46,968 nucleotides of DNA from the NCBI RefSeq assembly GCF_000470315.2, contig NZ_CBRF02000039.1, positions 1-46,968 on the forward strand. Reading direction: 5' to 3'. Position 1 is the stretch's first letter, and the number at the start of each line of letters is the position of its first letter. The DNA is from Psychromonas sp. SP041. Its GTDB lineage: Bacteria > Pseudomonadota > Gammaproteobacteria > Enterobacterales > Psychromonadaceae. Shown piece by piece: positions 1 through 8,358 of this stretch. The notes under the pieces were generated by a model. That model was given only the letters and a program-made list of their open reading frames with translations, searched no databases and had not been told where the DNA came from. The translations under genes and the position numbers were made by a program.

Positions 1-127
1 CGCAGGAAAAATTAACACTAATAAGGCGTGAGTTGTAGGAGATAGTTGTTCTCACTTCAAAACTCACAACGCAGTTAGGGGTGATTTTAACCAGCAAGAA
101 TGATCACCTTATTAATTCTTTTGGTAT
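1..127 (-). mobile_element. MITE, family A, cut by the window edge
   Basis: This stretch is the reverse complement of 26318-26444, identical as far as I can read by eye over about 127 bases. It ends at 127 with TTTTGGTAT, the same terminal inverted repeat that opens the complete copy at 26318. The other end lies before base 1. It has no coding capacity of its own, so any movement would need a transposase supplied in trans. Calling it a MITE is inferred from the terminal repeats, the length of the full copy (about 161 bp) and the dispersed copies. Confidence 0.8.
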
Positions 128-242
128 CAGTGACAATTTAGCCATTTCTTGTGCCAATGGGTTTATAAAAAGAACAAGCAAAATGCCTTATCGTAATTCT
201 AAAACCAAAGGGATCAATATAGCGATCAGCAATGCGGATTAA
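128..242 (+). pseudogene. Possible C-terminal remnant of an unrecognised gene
   Basis: A frame without stops runs out of the MITE at 127 and ends with TAA at 240-242. It encodes about 38 residues including the stretch ANGFIKRTSKMPYRNSK. The MITE border at its 5' side would have removed the rest of the gene. I do not recognise the family, there is no start or ribosome-binding site, and the length could be chance in AT-rich DNA. It is listed only because it directly abuts an element end. Confidence 0.25.
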
Positions 243-384
243 CATTCACTATTCATCATAAGATGAATCGCACAGTGCGGGGCCTAATTCAGGGTAGTGT
301 CTGAGCTGGAGGCTAAATAGATTTTTTAATACAGTAGAAACCAAAAAGATACTAACAATAAACAGTGATTTCCTTTTTTAATAA

Positions 385-520
385 AGAAGATAACGCAGAA
401 GAGATTTGAAATTTTTAATGCTTCAGAAAGCGAAAAGGCACTGACAGTAATCCAATAAGTATCTTCTTTTAATGTGGTAGATGATGCAGGAGAGATTTGA
501 AATTTTTAATGCTTTAGATA
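385..520 (-). repeat. Tandem decayed copies of the tRNA-Ser 3' end and its spacer
   Basis: The string GAGATTTGAA occurs at 401, 492 and, inside the real tRNA-Ser, at 577, that is at 91- and 85-base spacing. The first two copies share about 50 further bases, ending in GAAAAGGCACTGACAGTAA, which is also the left arm of the terminator after the intact tRNA. In front of the second copy, TTTTAATGTGGTAGATG resembles the tRNA end TTTTCTAATGTGGCGGAGG. The cloverleaf is lost in both copies. They look like tandem duplications of a tRNA plus terminator unit that have decayed, or old 3'-end attachment-site scars. Confidence 0.6.
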
Positions 521-523
521 GCG

Positions 524-560
524 AAAAGGCACTGACAGTAAACTGTCAATGCCTTTTCTA
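524..560 (-). terminator. Terminator of tRNA-Ser
   Basis: AAAGGCACTGACAGT pairs with ACTGTCAATGCCTTT with about one mismatch around a very short loop. It lies directly downstream of the tRNA on the minus strand. In that direction the stem is followed by TTTCGC, a short T-tract only, so termination may be modest. Confidence 0.65.
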
Positions 561-563
561 ATG

Positions 564-654
564 TGGCGGAGGAGGAGAGATTTGAACTCTCGGAGAGCTA
601 TTAACCCTCGCTGGTTTTCAAGACCAGTGCATTCAGCCGCTCTGCCACCCCTCC
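564..654 (-). tRNA. tRNA-Ser(UGA)
   Basis: The minus strand reads GGAGGGG for the 5' acceptor arm, an anticodon stem CTGGT/ACCAG around loop CTTGAAA (anticodon TGA), a long variable arm typical of serine tRNAs, the T-arm GAGAGTTCAAATCTCTC, and an encoded CCA at 564-566. The length of 91 nt fits the class II serine tRNAs. An identical gene lies at 15478-15568. The gene has its own promoter and a terminator-like hairpin, and stands alone rather than in a tRNA cluster. Confidence 0.97.
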
Positions 655-668
655 GCAGAACGAGGCGT

Positions 669-696
669 ATATTATAGAAACTAATAAAAAAGCCAA
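669..696 (-). promoter_or_regulatory. Sigma-70 promoter of tRNA-Ser
   Basis: On the minus strand TTGGCT (691-696) and TAATAT (669-674) are separated by 16 bases and lie just upstream of the tRNA. The same arrangement, TTGGCT-16-TATTAT, precedes the second tRNA-Ser at 15583-15610. Between promoter and tRNA, both copies keep the stretch ACGCCTCGTTCTGC, which contains a GC-rich discriminator of the kind seen at stringently controlled stable-RNA promoters. Confidence 0.7.
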
Positions 697-850
697 GCAC
701 TTTTTGTTAAAAAATGTTTGCACGCTCACTTTCTAAACAAGCTTTGTTTAATAAAAGATCTTTAGCTTATTAAACAAACGACTTTAATAAAGGTCGAAGG
801 CAGTAAGCACAAAATAATAACTAATTTAGTTTGTTTTAATATTCTAGTAC

Positions 851-887
851 TTATACCAATCACACTTATTTAATGTAATTGATATTA
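851..887 (-). repeat. Short family A inverted-repeat element at a stop codon
   Basis: ATACCAATCACACTTATTTA followed by ATGTAATTGATAT (853-885) has complementary ends, ATACCAAT against ATTGATAT. A near-identical 33-base copy with about three differences lies at 2966-2998. On the minus strand the element starts TAATATCAATTAC, and its first three bases are the TAA stop of the GGDEF gene. It looks like an internally deleted form of the 161-bp family A elements. Confidence 0.6.
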
Positions 888-2480
888 TCTCTTCTCATCT
901 GGCACTAGTGTTACAAACTCTTTTATTACAAAGTTATTTCTGCCCGTTGATTTTGCTTCATAAAGAGCTTGGTCTGCACATTTGAAAATATCACTTATAG
1001 GCAAACTATGATTAACTACATCAGTTGTTTTAATAATGGTAGCGCCGCAGCTAAAAGTCATGTGAGGAGCTGTTTTAGATTTAGGGTGTGCTATGTTTAG
1101 CGTTTTCATTGCGTCACTGATACTAAGTAATTTTTCCTGTAAATCCTTTTCACTCATATCGCTAAACAATAAAGTAAACTCCTCTCCGCCATATCGCGCA
1201 CAATAATCATTCGTACGCTTACATTGTAATTTTAGAACTTGTGCTACATCAACTAGCGCCTGATCGCCTTCTAAGTGACCAAAATAATCGTTATATTGTT
1301 TAAAATGATCAATATCGCACATCACCACAGCGAACGTTATACCTTGACGAATACAAAGGTCCTTATGTATTTCCAGTACAGCCAAAAGCCCATGTCTATT
1401 CATCAAGTTAGTTAGTTGATCGGTGGTGGCTTGTTTTCTTAATAAATCGTTCTGTTGCTGAACGGTATTAATGAGTTGATTCACGTTATTCGACACAACC
1501 ATTAGTTCTGTGACGGAAAACTTCTCCTCTAATAATTTAAAGCCTAGCTCTTCATCAACCAACTTAATACTTAAAGCCAATTTTTTTACTGGCTTAATAA
1601 TAGTGTGGGCAATCAAGTGATAAAATAAGTAAATAAATAAACTCAATATAGAAATAAAAATAAGGCTATGTTCATTAAGCAAAGGAGGAAGTTTTCCTTT
1701 GCTGTGCTTAATTTTTAAAACAGTAACCGGTAACCCATTCATATCTTGAAATAAAATATGCCTGTAAGGCTTAACATCCTCTATTTTGATTTTTTCATTC
1801 CACAACGGTAAACCATTCAAGTTTTTACCTAAAATATCATTGTCTATACTGATTTTTGTTAGTGTCGACTGATTGAGTAAATCAAGAAGTGGTTCCTCTA
1901 TCAATTGAAGAAAGATTAAAAAACCTCGATTATCACCAAACTTATTAGAGTCTCTTATTTGAAAAGCGCTAAATAATGCAGGTCCATATTGGGTATTAAT
2001 AAAGCCTTCTTTATGAGGTGCGCCTTCTCTATTTATTGGGGTAGGCAACATTTTTGAATTAAGAGGGTATTTCTTAAAATCATAAAATGAAAAAGTTAGC
2101 TTTTCATTGCTAAGATGATGCAATCCTTTAGTTAATATAGGCTCAAAATTTTCATTTAAATAAAAGATGCCGTCTATTTTTAGGCTATTAAAGGTGTCAG
2201 GTACCATATTTTCATCTATATACTCTGCATTTATATCATGCATAAATTCATAAGTAGAAGTCCAAACAGAGTAGTCATAGGTTAATCGCGATAAAGAAGT
2301 TAAAGCCGTTTGCACCCCATAATGTAAAAGCTTTAATTCTTTTTCAGCCAATAATGCAATATTTTTTTCTAACTTAGGCAGTTCAAGAAAATAACGATAA
2401 CCGATAATCGTACTCGAAAATAATAAAAACAAGAGGGTAAGCACTCGTAGCTGGAGCTGTCTAAAAGATAAAGGTTTCAT
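885..2480 (-). CDS. Membrane-bound diguanylate cyclase (CHASE4-like sensor, GGDEF)
   Basis: The 531-residue protein should make cyclic-di-GMP from two GTP. It has a first membrane helix at about residues 12-32, a periplasmic sensor region at 35-268 resembling CHASE4 (with a typical YDYSVWTSTY stretch), a second helix at about 271-292, a short linker, and a GGDEF domain from about 350. The catalytic motif is intact as GGEEF at 431-435. The inhibitory I-site RxxD is present as RTND at 422-425, five residues upstream as in feedback-regulated cyclases. There is no EAL domain. The ATG at 2480 is preceded by AAGG about ten bases away. The gene stands alone. Its product could supply the LapD switch encoded at 36456-38396, but that is inference. 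The TAA stop falls in a short repeat element. Confidence 0.93.
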   Translation of the reverse strand: MKPLSFRQLQLRVLTLLFLLFSSTIIGYRYFLELPKLEKNIALLAEKELKLLHYGVQTALTSLSRLTYDYSVWTSTYEFMHDINAEYIDENMVPDTFNSLKIDGIFYLNENFEPILTKGLHHLSNEKLTFSFYDFKKYPLNSKMLPTPINREGAPHKEGFINTQYGPALFSAFQIRDSNKFGDNRGFLIFLQLIEEPLLDLLNQSTLTKISIDNDILGKNLNGLPLWNEKIKIEDVKPYRHILFQDMNGLPVTVLKIKHSKGKLPPLLNEHSLIFISILSLFIYLFYHLIAHTIIKPVKKLALSIKLVDEELGFKLLEEKFSVTELMVVSNNVNQLINTVQQQNDLLRKQATTDQLTNLMNRHGLLAVLEIHKDLCIRQGITFAVVMCDIDHFKQYNDYFGHLEGDQALVDVAQVLKLQCKRTNDYCARYGGEEFTLLFSDMSEKDLQEKLLSISDAMKTLNIAHPKSKTAPHMTFSCGATIIKTTDVVNHSLPISDIFKCADQALYEAKSTGRNNFVIKEFVTLVPDEKR

Positions 2481-3004
2481 AGTGTAATTACCTTTTTATG
2501 TAAATTTATGAAAAACAATTTGTAACCTTATTTAAAACTCAGAAAAAATAACCTCACATCCAAATCAATTACTCATTAATGGGTAGTTAAATTATAGATT
2601 TCAATCACGGTAAGTAAACCTAATGTTATAAAGGGATTTCTAAAGCAGATAGCTTACTTAACAAGCAAGCGGTTTATTAAAATAAAATTGCAAGAATAAG
2701 CGAAATAAAACTGTTTAAAAGAGAGAGATATGACCTTGGTTTAAATCTTTTTATATTTTGAAAAGTAAAGCACGCATCATGTTATACCTGTTACCGTTCG
2801 CTGATTTTTGCACCTTGAATGGTAATCGATATGTAAGCTCAAATATCGATGTTAAAGGCAGAATTAATCATTTTTAGAATATGCAAAATTACCGTTTCTA
2901 ATAATAAATATTATTAACATAACAACTATATTTTTAACTTAGTCGATTTATCATCTATTGTATTAATATCAATCGCACTTATTTAATGTAATTGATATAA
3001 CAAT
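2481..3004. other. Intergenic, AT-rich, no gene seen
   Basis: These 524 bases separate two minus-strand genes. Apart from the repeat at 2966-2998 I see no open frame with a ribosome-binding site, no convincing terminator and no RNA gene. The promoter of the GGDEF gene should lie in the left part. Confidence 0.5.
2966..2998 (-). repeat. Short family A inverted-repeat element
   Basis: This is a 33-base copy of the element at 853-885, with ends ATATCAAT and ATTGATAT. It lies six bases beyond the stop codon of the hydrolase gene at 3005. It again marks the 3' end of a minus-strand gene, where it might serve as a weak transcript end. Confidence 0.6.
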
Positions 3005-4276
3005 TTAATGCTCAATCAAATAATCAGAATCGAGAGACCAAAAATTATTTTCTAGTTTTTTCAATGGGCGCTCTTTCGAACCAGGTGCTGCATTATGCAA
3101 AATCAAATTAATAAGATCTGAACTTACTGCGGGGTTACTATGAAAGTAATCATGTCCGATAAAGTTAACCGATGCAGGCACTTTAATTAGACTCACATTT
3201 CCTACTGAATTAAATATATTTTGCTCATTTTTATCAACATCTTTTATATTTAATCGACCAAAACTCAAACTATTTGTTAACCATTGAGATATACCTAATG
3301 CACTATCTTCTTGAGAGGTATAAATAGTAATTCTTCCAAATGCGGGTCCAAATTGTTCAGCCATTAACCTTTGCTTAATAATGCCAAAGTCAAGATCAGG
3401 TGCCGCGAGAATTAAATTTTCAATGCGTAAGTCTTTAATTGGATTACCACCACCAGCCCTATTTTCAATAATAAGTTCTCTAAGGGTTGTTGTTGCTACA
3501 TCAGTACCACGACTATGAGCAATGATATGGATATTTTCTATTTCAGGATTTTTAAAAAGCAATCGTAAGGTTTCTTTTAAATGAAAGATAGTAAACTGTC
3601 CTGACTCTTTATCTGCAAAATAGGCGGTGACTCCCTCTGCTGCTGCTGGCCAAGAGTATACAATAGGTACTCCTTGTCGTTTTAGAAAATGCCAAACGCT
3701 AGCAAGCGTAAACACAGATTCGTCAAAGGTATTATTAAAGCCATGAACAAATAAAATAACATCTTTGCTTTCACTACTTTCTAAACGTTTATTAATTATA
3801 TTGCTTAGTTGACTTTCATGGTACGACTTCTGTTCTAGAATGGTTTCGTCAATTTGAAGCTTATCCCCTATACGTTTAAAACGATAAGGAGATAAAGGGA
3901 AACGCCCCAATTCATCAACTTGCTCTAACTCATAAGTTAAATCAATTGAACGTTTTTTTTGATTACTTTGTTTTAATAACTCGTCCCATTTCAGTGACTT
4001 ATTCTCAAAATTTACTTTAGCAATGCCGTATGCAATGGATGGTGAGCGGCTAGCATTGTATTTAACATCTTTTTTAGGAGAAGTGCCTCTATCTGTCACA
4101 TATATAAGTTCCATGCTCGTTTCACGTAGCGCCTCAGGAATTTCATTTTCTAAATAAGGGGTATTGATAAAGACATTAGGAGTAGGCATTAACTCGGGAT
4201 TAGAAGAACAAGCCGATAATAAAAAAACTGAAAGATAGACAAAAAAAGAGGGATTAGTTTGACGATGAGAGTACAT
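3005..4276 (-). CDS. Alpha/beta-hydrolase lipoprotein, DUF900 type
   Basis: The protein of about 423 residues has an N-terminal signal with the lipobox LSAC near residue 23, so it should be an envelope lipoprotein. The hydrolase core shows the oxyanion strand ILFVHGFNNTFDES, then YSWPA, and the nucleophile elbow AHSRGTDVA with the catalytic Ser. This order is that of the DUF900 alpha/beta-hydrolase family; the natural substrate is unknown. Two ATG codons are available. The one at 4276 has AAGGA six bases upstream, whereas the one at 4282 touches the AAGGA directly, so 4276 is chosen. The gene stands alone; the nearest upstream sequence is the pseudogene and MITE scar. Confidence 0.85.
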   Translation of the reverse strand: MYSHRQTNPSFFVYLSVFLLSACSSNPELMPTPNVFINTPYLENEIPEALRETSMELIYVTDRGTSPKKDVKYNASRSPSIAYGIAKVNFENKSLKWDELLKQSNQKKRSIDLTYELEQVDELGRFPLSPYRFKRIGDKLQIDETILEQKSYHESQLSNIINKRLESSESKDVILFVHGFNNTFDESVFTLASVWHFLKRQGVPIVYSWPAAAEGVTAYFADKESGQFTIFHLKETLRLLFKNPEIENIHIIAHSRGTDVATTTLRELIIENRAGGGNPIKDLRIENLILAAPDLDFGIIKQRLMAEQFGPAFGRITIYTSQEDSALGISQWLTNSLSFGRLNIKDVDKNEQNIFNSVGNVSLIKVPASVNFIGHDYFHSNPAVSSDLINLILHNAAPGSKERPLKKLENNFWSLDSDYLIEH

Positions 4277-4485
4277 ATTCATTCCTTTTTTGAATAAAAT
4301 TAACCTTCCTGGTTAAAATAGCTTTACCATAATATACAGAATCACAATAAAAAGCATGATAAACCCATACTTGTTAGGTATTTTATTACATTGTTTTTTT
4401 AAACTTTCTAAAAACATAGAGCTTATGTTTTAAACTAATCCAGTTAATTAAAAGTTGTATTTTTTACGCGGTTTATAATAAGCCT

Positions 4486-4531
4486 CATATAACAAAGACT
4501 ATTTATTATTTTCAATAATCTTTGTTATATG
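4486..4531. promoter_or_regulatory. Perfect 13-bp inverted repeat over the AraC-remnant start
   Basis: CATATAACAAAGA (4486-4498) and its exact complement TCTTTGTTATATG (4519-4531) flank a 20-base loop. The right arm contains the ATG of the AraC-type remnant at 4529. It could be an autoregulatory operator or an RNA hairpin that hides the start codon. With the gene truncated, its role is probably lost. Confidence 0.45.
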
Positions 4532-4612
4532 AATCAAAAAGAGAACAAGAATGTAATAGATTATTTATATAAAACCTTAAGAGAAGAGATTAATATAGAT
4601 AGTTTAAGTAAC
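4529..4612 (+). pseudogene. N-terminal stump of an AraC-family regulator
   Basis: From ATG 4529 the frame reads NVIDYLYKTLREEINIDSLS and is then taken over by the MITE at 4609, with a stop at 625-627 of that kilobase (4625-4627). The segment matches the first helix of the DNA-binding region in AraC regulators that begin directly with it, the GyrI-like type, where the pattern is a DYI-x-NL-x-PLSLE-x-LA motif. About 27 native residues remain, so the gene cannot be functional. Genes of this type often neighbour LysE-type exporters, which fits the remnant on the other side of the element. Confidence 0.6.
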
Positions 4613-4786
4613 CTCAGTTCTGGATAAGAAAAGCGATACAACACCACTATTGCCGCGGATTTCTACATTAAATTATCTATCAATAATTTGCCTTGAACTA
4701 CGCAAGACTAACGGCGCTGACTAGTAAAAAAGATAACCTTATTATTTTAAATATAATTCCGCTTTCATTAACCAAAATTGAGGTTA
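4609..4786. mobile_element. MITE, family B, 178 bp
   Basis: The ends are inverted repeats: TAACCTCAGTTCTGG on the left, and on the right the complement of TAACCTCAATTTTGG. The interior (AAAGCGATACAACACCACTA, then a region with GAACTACGCAA and CTAACGGC) recurs in the same orientation at 28917-29113. There is no open frame of note. The target dinucleotide TA may be duplicated. Two different broken genes flank it, so it is the junction of a deletion rather than a simple insertion. Confidence 0.75.
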
Positions 4787-4998
4787 AATAAAAAGCCGAC
4801 ACCAATACTTTTCTTTGCCGAATATTGATTTAAAACAGTTAGGTTTGTCTCCGTTGTATTAATAGGTTTTGCTTTTAAGCCCTTAATACCAAGATAAATA
4901 AGGTATCCACCACCTAATATTTTAATGGTCCAAAACGAAGTGGATGAGTTATCAATCACAGTCGTTAAACCAAAAGCTGAATAGGTAATGTGAATAGA
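4787..4998 (-). pseudogene. Internal fragment of a LysE/RhtB-type amino-acid exporter
   Basis: The open frame reads HITYSAFGLTTVI, then ILGGGYLIYLGIKGLKAKP, then SIGVGFLFN. These correspond to consecutive conserved stretches in the LysE/RhtB family, where GFL-x-N is normally followed by NPKA. At the 5' side an in-frame TGA (4999-5001) ends the similarity, and at the 3' side the MITE begins at 4786. Roughly one third of a 200-residue exporter remains. A GTG at 4959 could start a 63-codon frame, but no full product is possible. Confidence 0.7.
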
Positions 4999-5332
4999 TC
5001 ATCCTTACGCGATTTCGATATCAAACTAACTAGCATTTATATAAATATAAATTCAGAAAGTCTCTCCAGTAAAACTTACATCCTTCCTATGAACTGACAA
5101 CCATTAAAAATTACTTAAATTTGATGTTAAATTAAAAAGTTATAGTAATTAATCAATATGTTAAAAATCAAGCTAACACTTTCATCACGTAAATAGATGT
5201 ATATGTCTATAATAGACAACAAACATCGCATCTTTAAAATAATCATAACTCTTAGGTGTTTTTAGACTATCAATTCCCCCTAGGAGTTGGATAATTGATC
5301 AATTAATAAGTCAGTCATCATTAAGGAAGACC

Positions 5333-6211
5333 ATGCTTAATCAGGTTGTTAGTATACTGTTCCCTATATTAGGGTTAGCTTTTGTTGGGCTATGTATTGG
5401 GCATTTTATAAAACCTGATTTCCGTCCTATTAACCGCCTAAATATTGACGCTTTTGTACCTGCTTTGGTTTTTTCATCTTTAGTCGTGATGCCACTGGAT
5501 ATTGAGCAAATCCCCCTATTAACGGCCTCATTATTTGCAGTGCTTATTCCTGCTTTATTAATGCTACCTATCTGTTATTTTTTCAAACTTAATTATAAAG
5601 TATGGACGCCACCACAAATGTTTAGAAACAGTGGCAACCTGGCAATTCCTTTATTTACTTATGCCTTTGGTGAAACAGCAATTGCCCCCGCCGTATTGTT
5701 ATTTGTCATGTCCTCTTGCCTTCATTTTAGTGTTGGTTTAGCACTTATCAGTAAGGGTAACCCTTTATTACAAGTCGCACGTATGCCGATATTTTTATCC
5801 GCAGCGCTAGCATTAACTTTAAACTTGGTGGGTATTGGCGTTTGGGAACCTTTATATAATGCAACGTCTTTACTTGGACAAGCTGCGATCCCTATTATGC
5901 TTGTCTCATTAGGCGCTCAGATGTGTAATATTAAAATGAGTGGTTTAAAAACGGGTTTATGGTGCACTGGATTATCAATACTGACGGGAGGGATTGCTTT
6001 TTTATTAATTTACCTATTGATACCTTTATCGACTCTACACCTACAAATGATGTTGCTGTTTGCTATGTTTCCACCCGCAGTAATGAATTACATGTTCGCA
6101 GAACGTTTCGACTTAGCGCCAGAGAAAGTTGCTTCAATGGTATTGTTTAGTAATTTTTTATCCATCATCACCTTACCTATTATGTTGACCGTCGCGCTCT
6201 CATTTAGTTAA
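5333..6211 (+). CDS. AEC-family transporter (auxin efflux carrier type)
   Basis: The 292-residue protein is almost entirely membrane helix, about ten segments in two halves, as in the AEC permease family. Conserved features include the N-terminal LFPILGLAFVGLCIG helix, RNSGNLAIPLF in the middle, and the C-terminal PPAVMNYMFAERF with ASMVLFSNFLSIITLPI. Bacterial members move small organic acids such as malonate or malate; the substrate cannot be read from sequence. AAGGA lies five bases before the ATG. It faces the TRAP operon across 285 bases, so both transporters may deal with organic acids, but no shared regulator is visible. Confidence 0.88.
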   Translation: MLNQVVSILFPILGLAFVGLCIGHFIKPDFRPINRLNIDAFVPALVFSSLVVMPLDIEQIPLLTASLFAVLIPALLMLPICYFFKLNYKVWTPPQMFRNSGNLAIPLFTYAFGETAIAPAVLLFVMSSCLHFSVGLALISKGNPLLQVARMPIFLSAALALTLNLVGIGVWEPLYNATSLLGQAAIPIMLVSLGAQMCNIKMSGLKTGLWCTGLSILTGGIAFLLIYLLIPLSTLHLQMMLLFAMFPPAVMNYMFAERFDLAPEKVASMVLFSNFLSIITLPIMLTVALSFS

Positions 6212-6230
6212 CTTCTGTATTCAAGCGTTC

Positions 6231-6297
6231 TGTTTAACTACTTTGTTTAACTAATATATTTAGCTAGCGTATTTAACTAATACATTTAACGACACAA
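6231..6297. repeat. Imperfect 13-bp tandem repeat, five units
   Basis: The units TGTTTAACTACTT, TGTTTAACTAATATA, TTTAGCTAGCGTA, TTTAACTAATACA and TTTAACGACACAA follow each other between the convergent AEC and dctQ genes. The copies are diverged and no function is evident. The rest of this gap to 6496 holds only weak hairpins. Confidence 0.45.
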
Positions 6298-6496
6298 GTA
6301 AATTAAGCATCACTAATACAACAACATAAACACAAAAGAGTGGATATACGTTTATCTAATTGAATAATGATTAGAAAAAGGTAACCACCCTTTTATTACA
6401 AGCTCTACTTATTCTTCGTTAACTTTATTGAGACTATATTAAGTAACATCATAAATTAAATATTACCCTCTGAAGTAGCAATGAAGGTCTTATACT

Positions 6497-7069
6497 CTAG
6501 ACTTCGTCAGGTGTTCCTAACACAAAATGTTTCGCTTCAATAATTACATCAACGACAGAATAAATAAGCATAATCATCGATGAAACTGGAATACACGAAT
6601 ACAGTATCCACTGTTTAATTTGGAATGCAGTGGTCACCTGATTCGTTCTTAAGGTCAATTTTAACGAATACCAAAATAAAACCGCCATAAAGGTCGCAGA
6701 AATAATTAAAATTAATAATCTATAAAAGTGTTTCAAGCGTACATTTTTAATACGAGGACTTATCCAATCCCCTACTGAAAAGTGTAACTTTGCACACCAT
6801 AAGGCCGCTGCGCCGTAAAAAACAAGTGCTGCGAAACTCAGCTCTATGATCTCATCGAACCAATAAAAAGAGTTAATAGTAACCACACTTTGAATTAAAT
6901 TAGCGACATCTTCTAAACCACTCTCCAATAAGAATTGAATGAAATCATTAATTAAACGCAACGATATATTCGCAATCAGTAAAAGAGCCAGTACAGCGAA
7001 CATAGTCATTGCGATATATTGAAGGATCCTTTGAACCCAGATATCAATGGTTTTTAATAGTGGAATCAT
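6497..7069 (-). CDS. dctQ: TRAP transporter small membrane subunit, DctQ type
   Basis: This 190-residue protein has four predicted membrane helices (about 16-36, 75-95, 112-132 and 152-172), the normal size and layout of the TRAP small subunit. The FYGAAALWCAKLHFSVGDW stretch is typical of the family. The start codon overlaps the stop of dctM by one base (TAATG), so the two are translationally coupled. It is the third gene in the operon, after P and M; P-Q-M is the more usual order. With DctM it forms the sodium-driven permease fed by DctP. Confidence 0.88.
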   Translation of the reverse strand: MIPLLKTIDIWVQRILQYIAMTMFAVLALLLIANISLRLINDFIQFLLESGLEDVANLIQSVVTINSFYWFDEIIELSFAALVFYGAAALWCAKLHFSVGDWISPRIKNVRLKHFYRLLILIISATFMAVLFWYSLKLTLRTNQVTTAFQIKQWILYSCIPVSSMIMLIYSVVDVIIEAKHFVLGTPDEV

Positions 7070-8358
7070 TACATTTCTCCCATGATAAGGTTAGGTAAAA
7101 AGAGTGAAATACTAGGAACAAAGGCAATTAATACGGTGATTAAAAAGATCATTAATAAATATGGCCATACCCTTTTAGCTAACGCAGGCATTCCCACTTT
7201 TGCATAACTATCAACGGCAAATAAACACATGCCAACGGGCGGTGTTAAGTTACCAATCATAATTAATAACACCATTACCACGCCAAAATTCACTAAGTCG
7301 ATATCAAACATCGTCGCAATAGGCATAAACAAAGGCAGCGTAATTAAGAAGATTGCATTGCCTTCTAAAAATAACCCCATGGTTAAGACGATGCCAATAA
7401 CAATCCACATCACAATAGATTGCGTTGCACCATAACCGACTAACGTCTCAATAATGCTATCTGGCAGTTTTTGATGGATGATTAACCACCCGAAAAAGTT
7501 TGCCGAAGAAATGATAAATAAGAGGCTGACCGATTGTGTAATTGATTTGTAAACAATCCCAGGAATCTCTTTTAATTTTAAATCTTTATAGAAAAACCCT
7601 AGCATTGCCGCATACACACACACCACCACAGATGCTTCAGTAGGCGTGAAAAAGCCGCTCATAATGCCACCAACAATAATGACGGGAGCCATCAAAGGCC
7701 AAAATGCGCCATTAAAAGCAGATAATCTAGCTTTAAAGGATTCTTTATGCTCCGCACGAGGATAGTTTTTACGTTTCGCTAAAATACCCAACGCAATCAT
7801 CATCCCAAGCGCCATCATCACACCCGGAATGAAACCCGCTAAAAATAAACGAGCAACAGAAACACTGGTAATGGAACCGTAAAGTACAAAAGGAATACTA
7901 GGAGGAATAACAGGCCCAATAACGGAAGAAGCCGCAACTAATGTGGCAGAATCTGCGGGGTCATAACCTTGGTCAACCATTGCTTTGTGCTCTATCTGAC
8001 CTAATCCAGCAGCATCTGCAACGGCAGAGCCAGACATGCCAGAAAAAATAACACTAGCAACAATATTAACTTGACCAATACCACCCGCTATATGCCCAAC
8101 CATCGATTGTGCAAAACGGAAAATACGGTCGGTTATCCCACCGGTATTCATTAAGTTTCCGGCCAAAATAAAAAATGGAATCGCCAACAGCGTAAACCCA
8201 GTTGTGCCGTAGTACATACGATGAGGAAGCATGGCTAATAGGCGAGCATCGCCGAGGCCAATAAAAAAAACGACTGATGTAAGACCAATTGCAACAACCA
8301 CTGGAACATTAATCAATAGTAGGAAAATAAGAGCGCCAAATATAGCTAAGGTCAACAT
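7069..8358 (-). CDS. dctM: TRAP transporter large membrane subunit, DctM type
   Basis: The protein of about 429 residues has some twelve hydrophobic segments and family motifs such as AIPFFILAGNLMNTGGI, FSGMSGSAVADAAGLG and PPSIPFVLYGS. It is the ion-coupled transport subunit. A GTG at 8370 could add four residues. The ATG at 8358 is preferred because AGGTG lies nine bases upstream and the resulting N-terminus MLTLAIFGAL is the family norm. A 316-base gap with stem-loops separates it from dctP. Confidence 0.92.
   Translation of the reverse strand: MLTLAIFGALIFLLLINVPVVVAIGLTSVVFFIGLGDARLLAMLPHRMYYGTTGFTLLAIPFFILAGNLMNTGGITDRIFRFAQSMVGHIAGGIGQVNIVASVIFSGMSGSAVADAAGLGQIEHKAMVDQGYDPADSATLVAASSVIGPVIPPSIPFVLYGSITSVSVARLFLAGFIPGVMMALGMMIALGILAKRKNYPRAEHKESFKARLSAFNGAFWPLMAPVIIVGGIMSGFFTPTEASVVVCVYAAMLGFFYKDLKLKEIPGIVYKSITQSVSLLFIISSANFFGWLIIHQKLPDSIIETLVGYGATQSIVMWIVIGIVLTMGLFLEGNAIFLITLPLFMPIATMFDIDLVNFGVVMVLLIMIGNLTPPVGMCLFAVDSYAKVGMPALAKRVWPYLLMIFLITVLIAFVPSISLFLPNLIMGEM

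Noticed and set aside
506..700. 64-codon minus-strand open frame
   Set aside because: It runs straight through tRNA-Ser and its terminator and has no ribosome-binding site.
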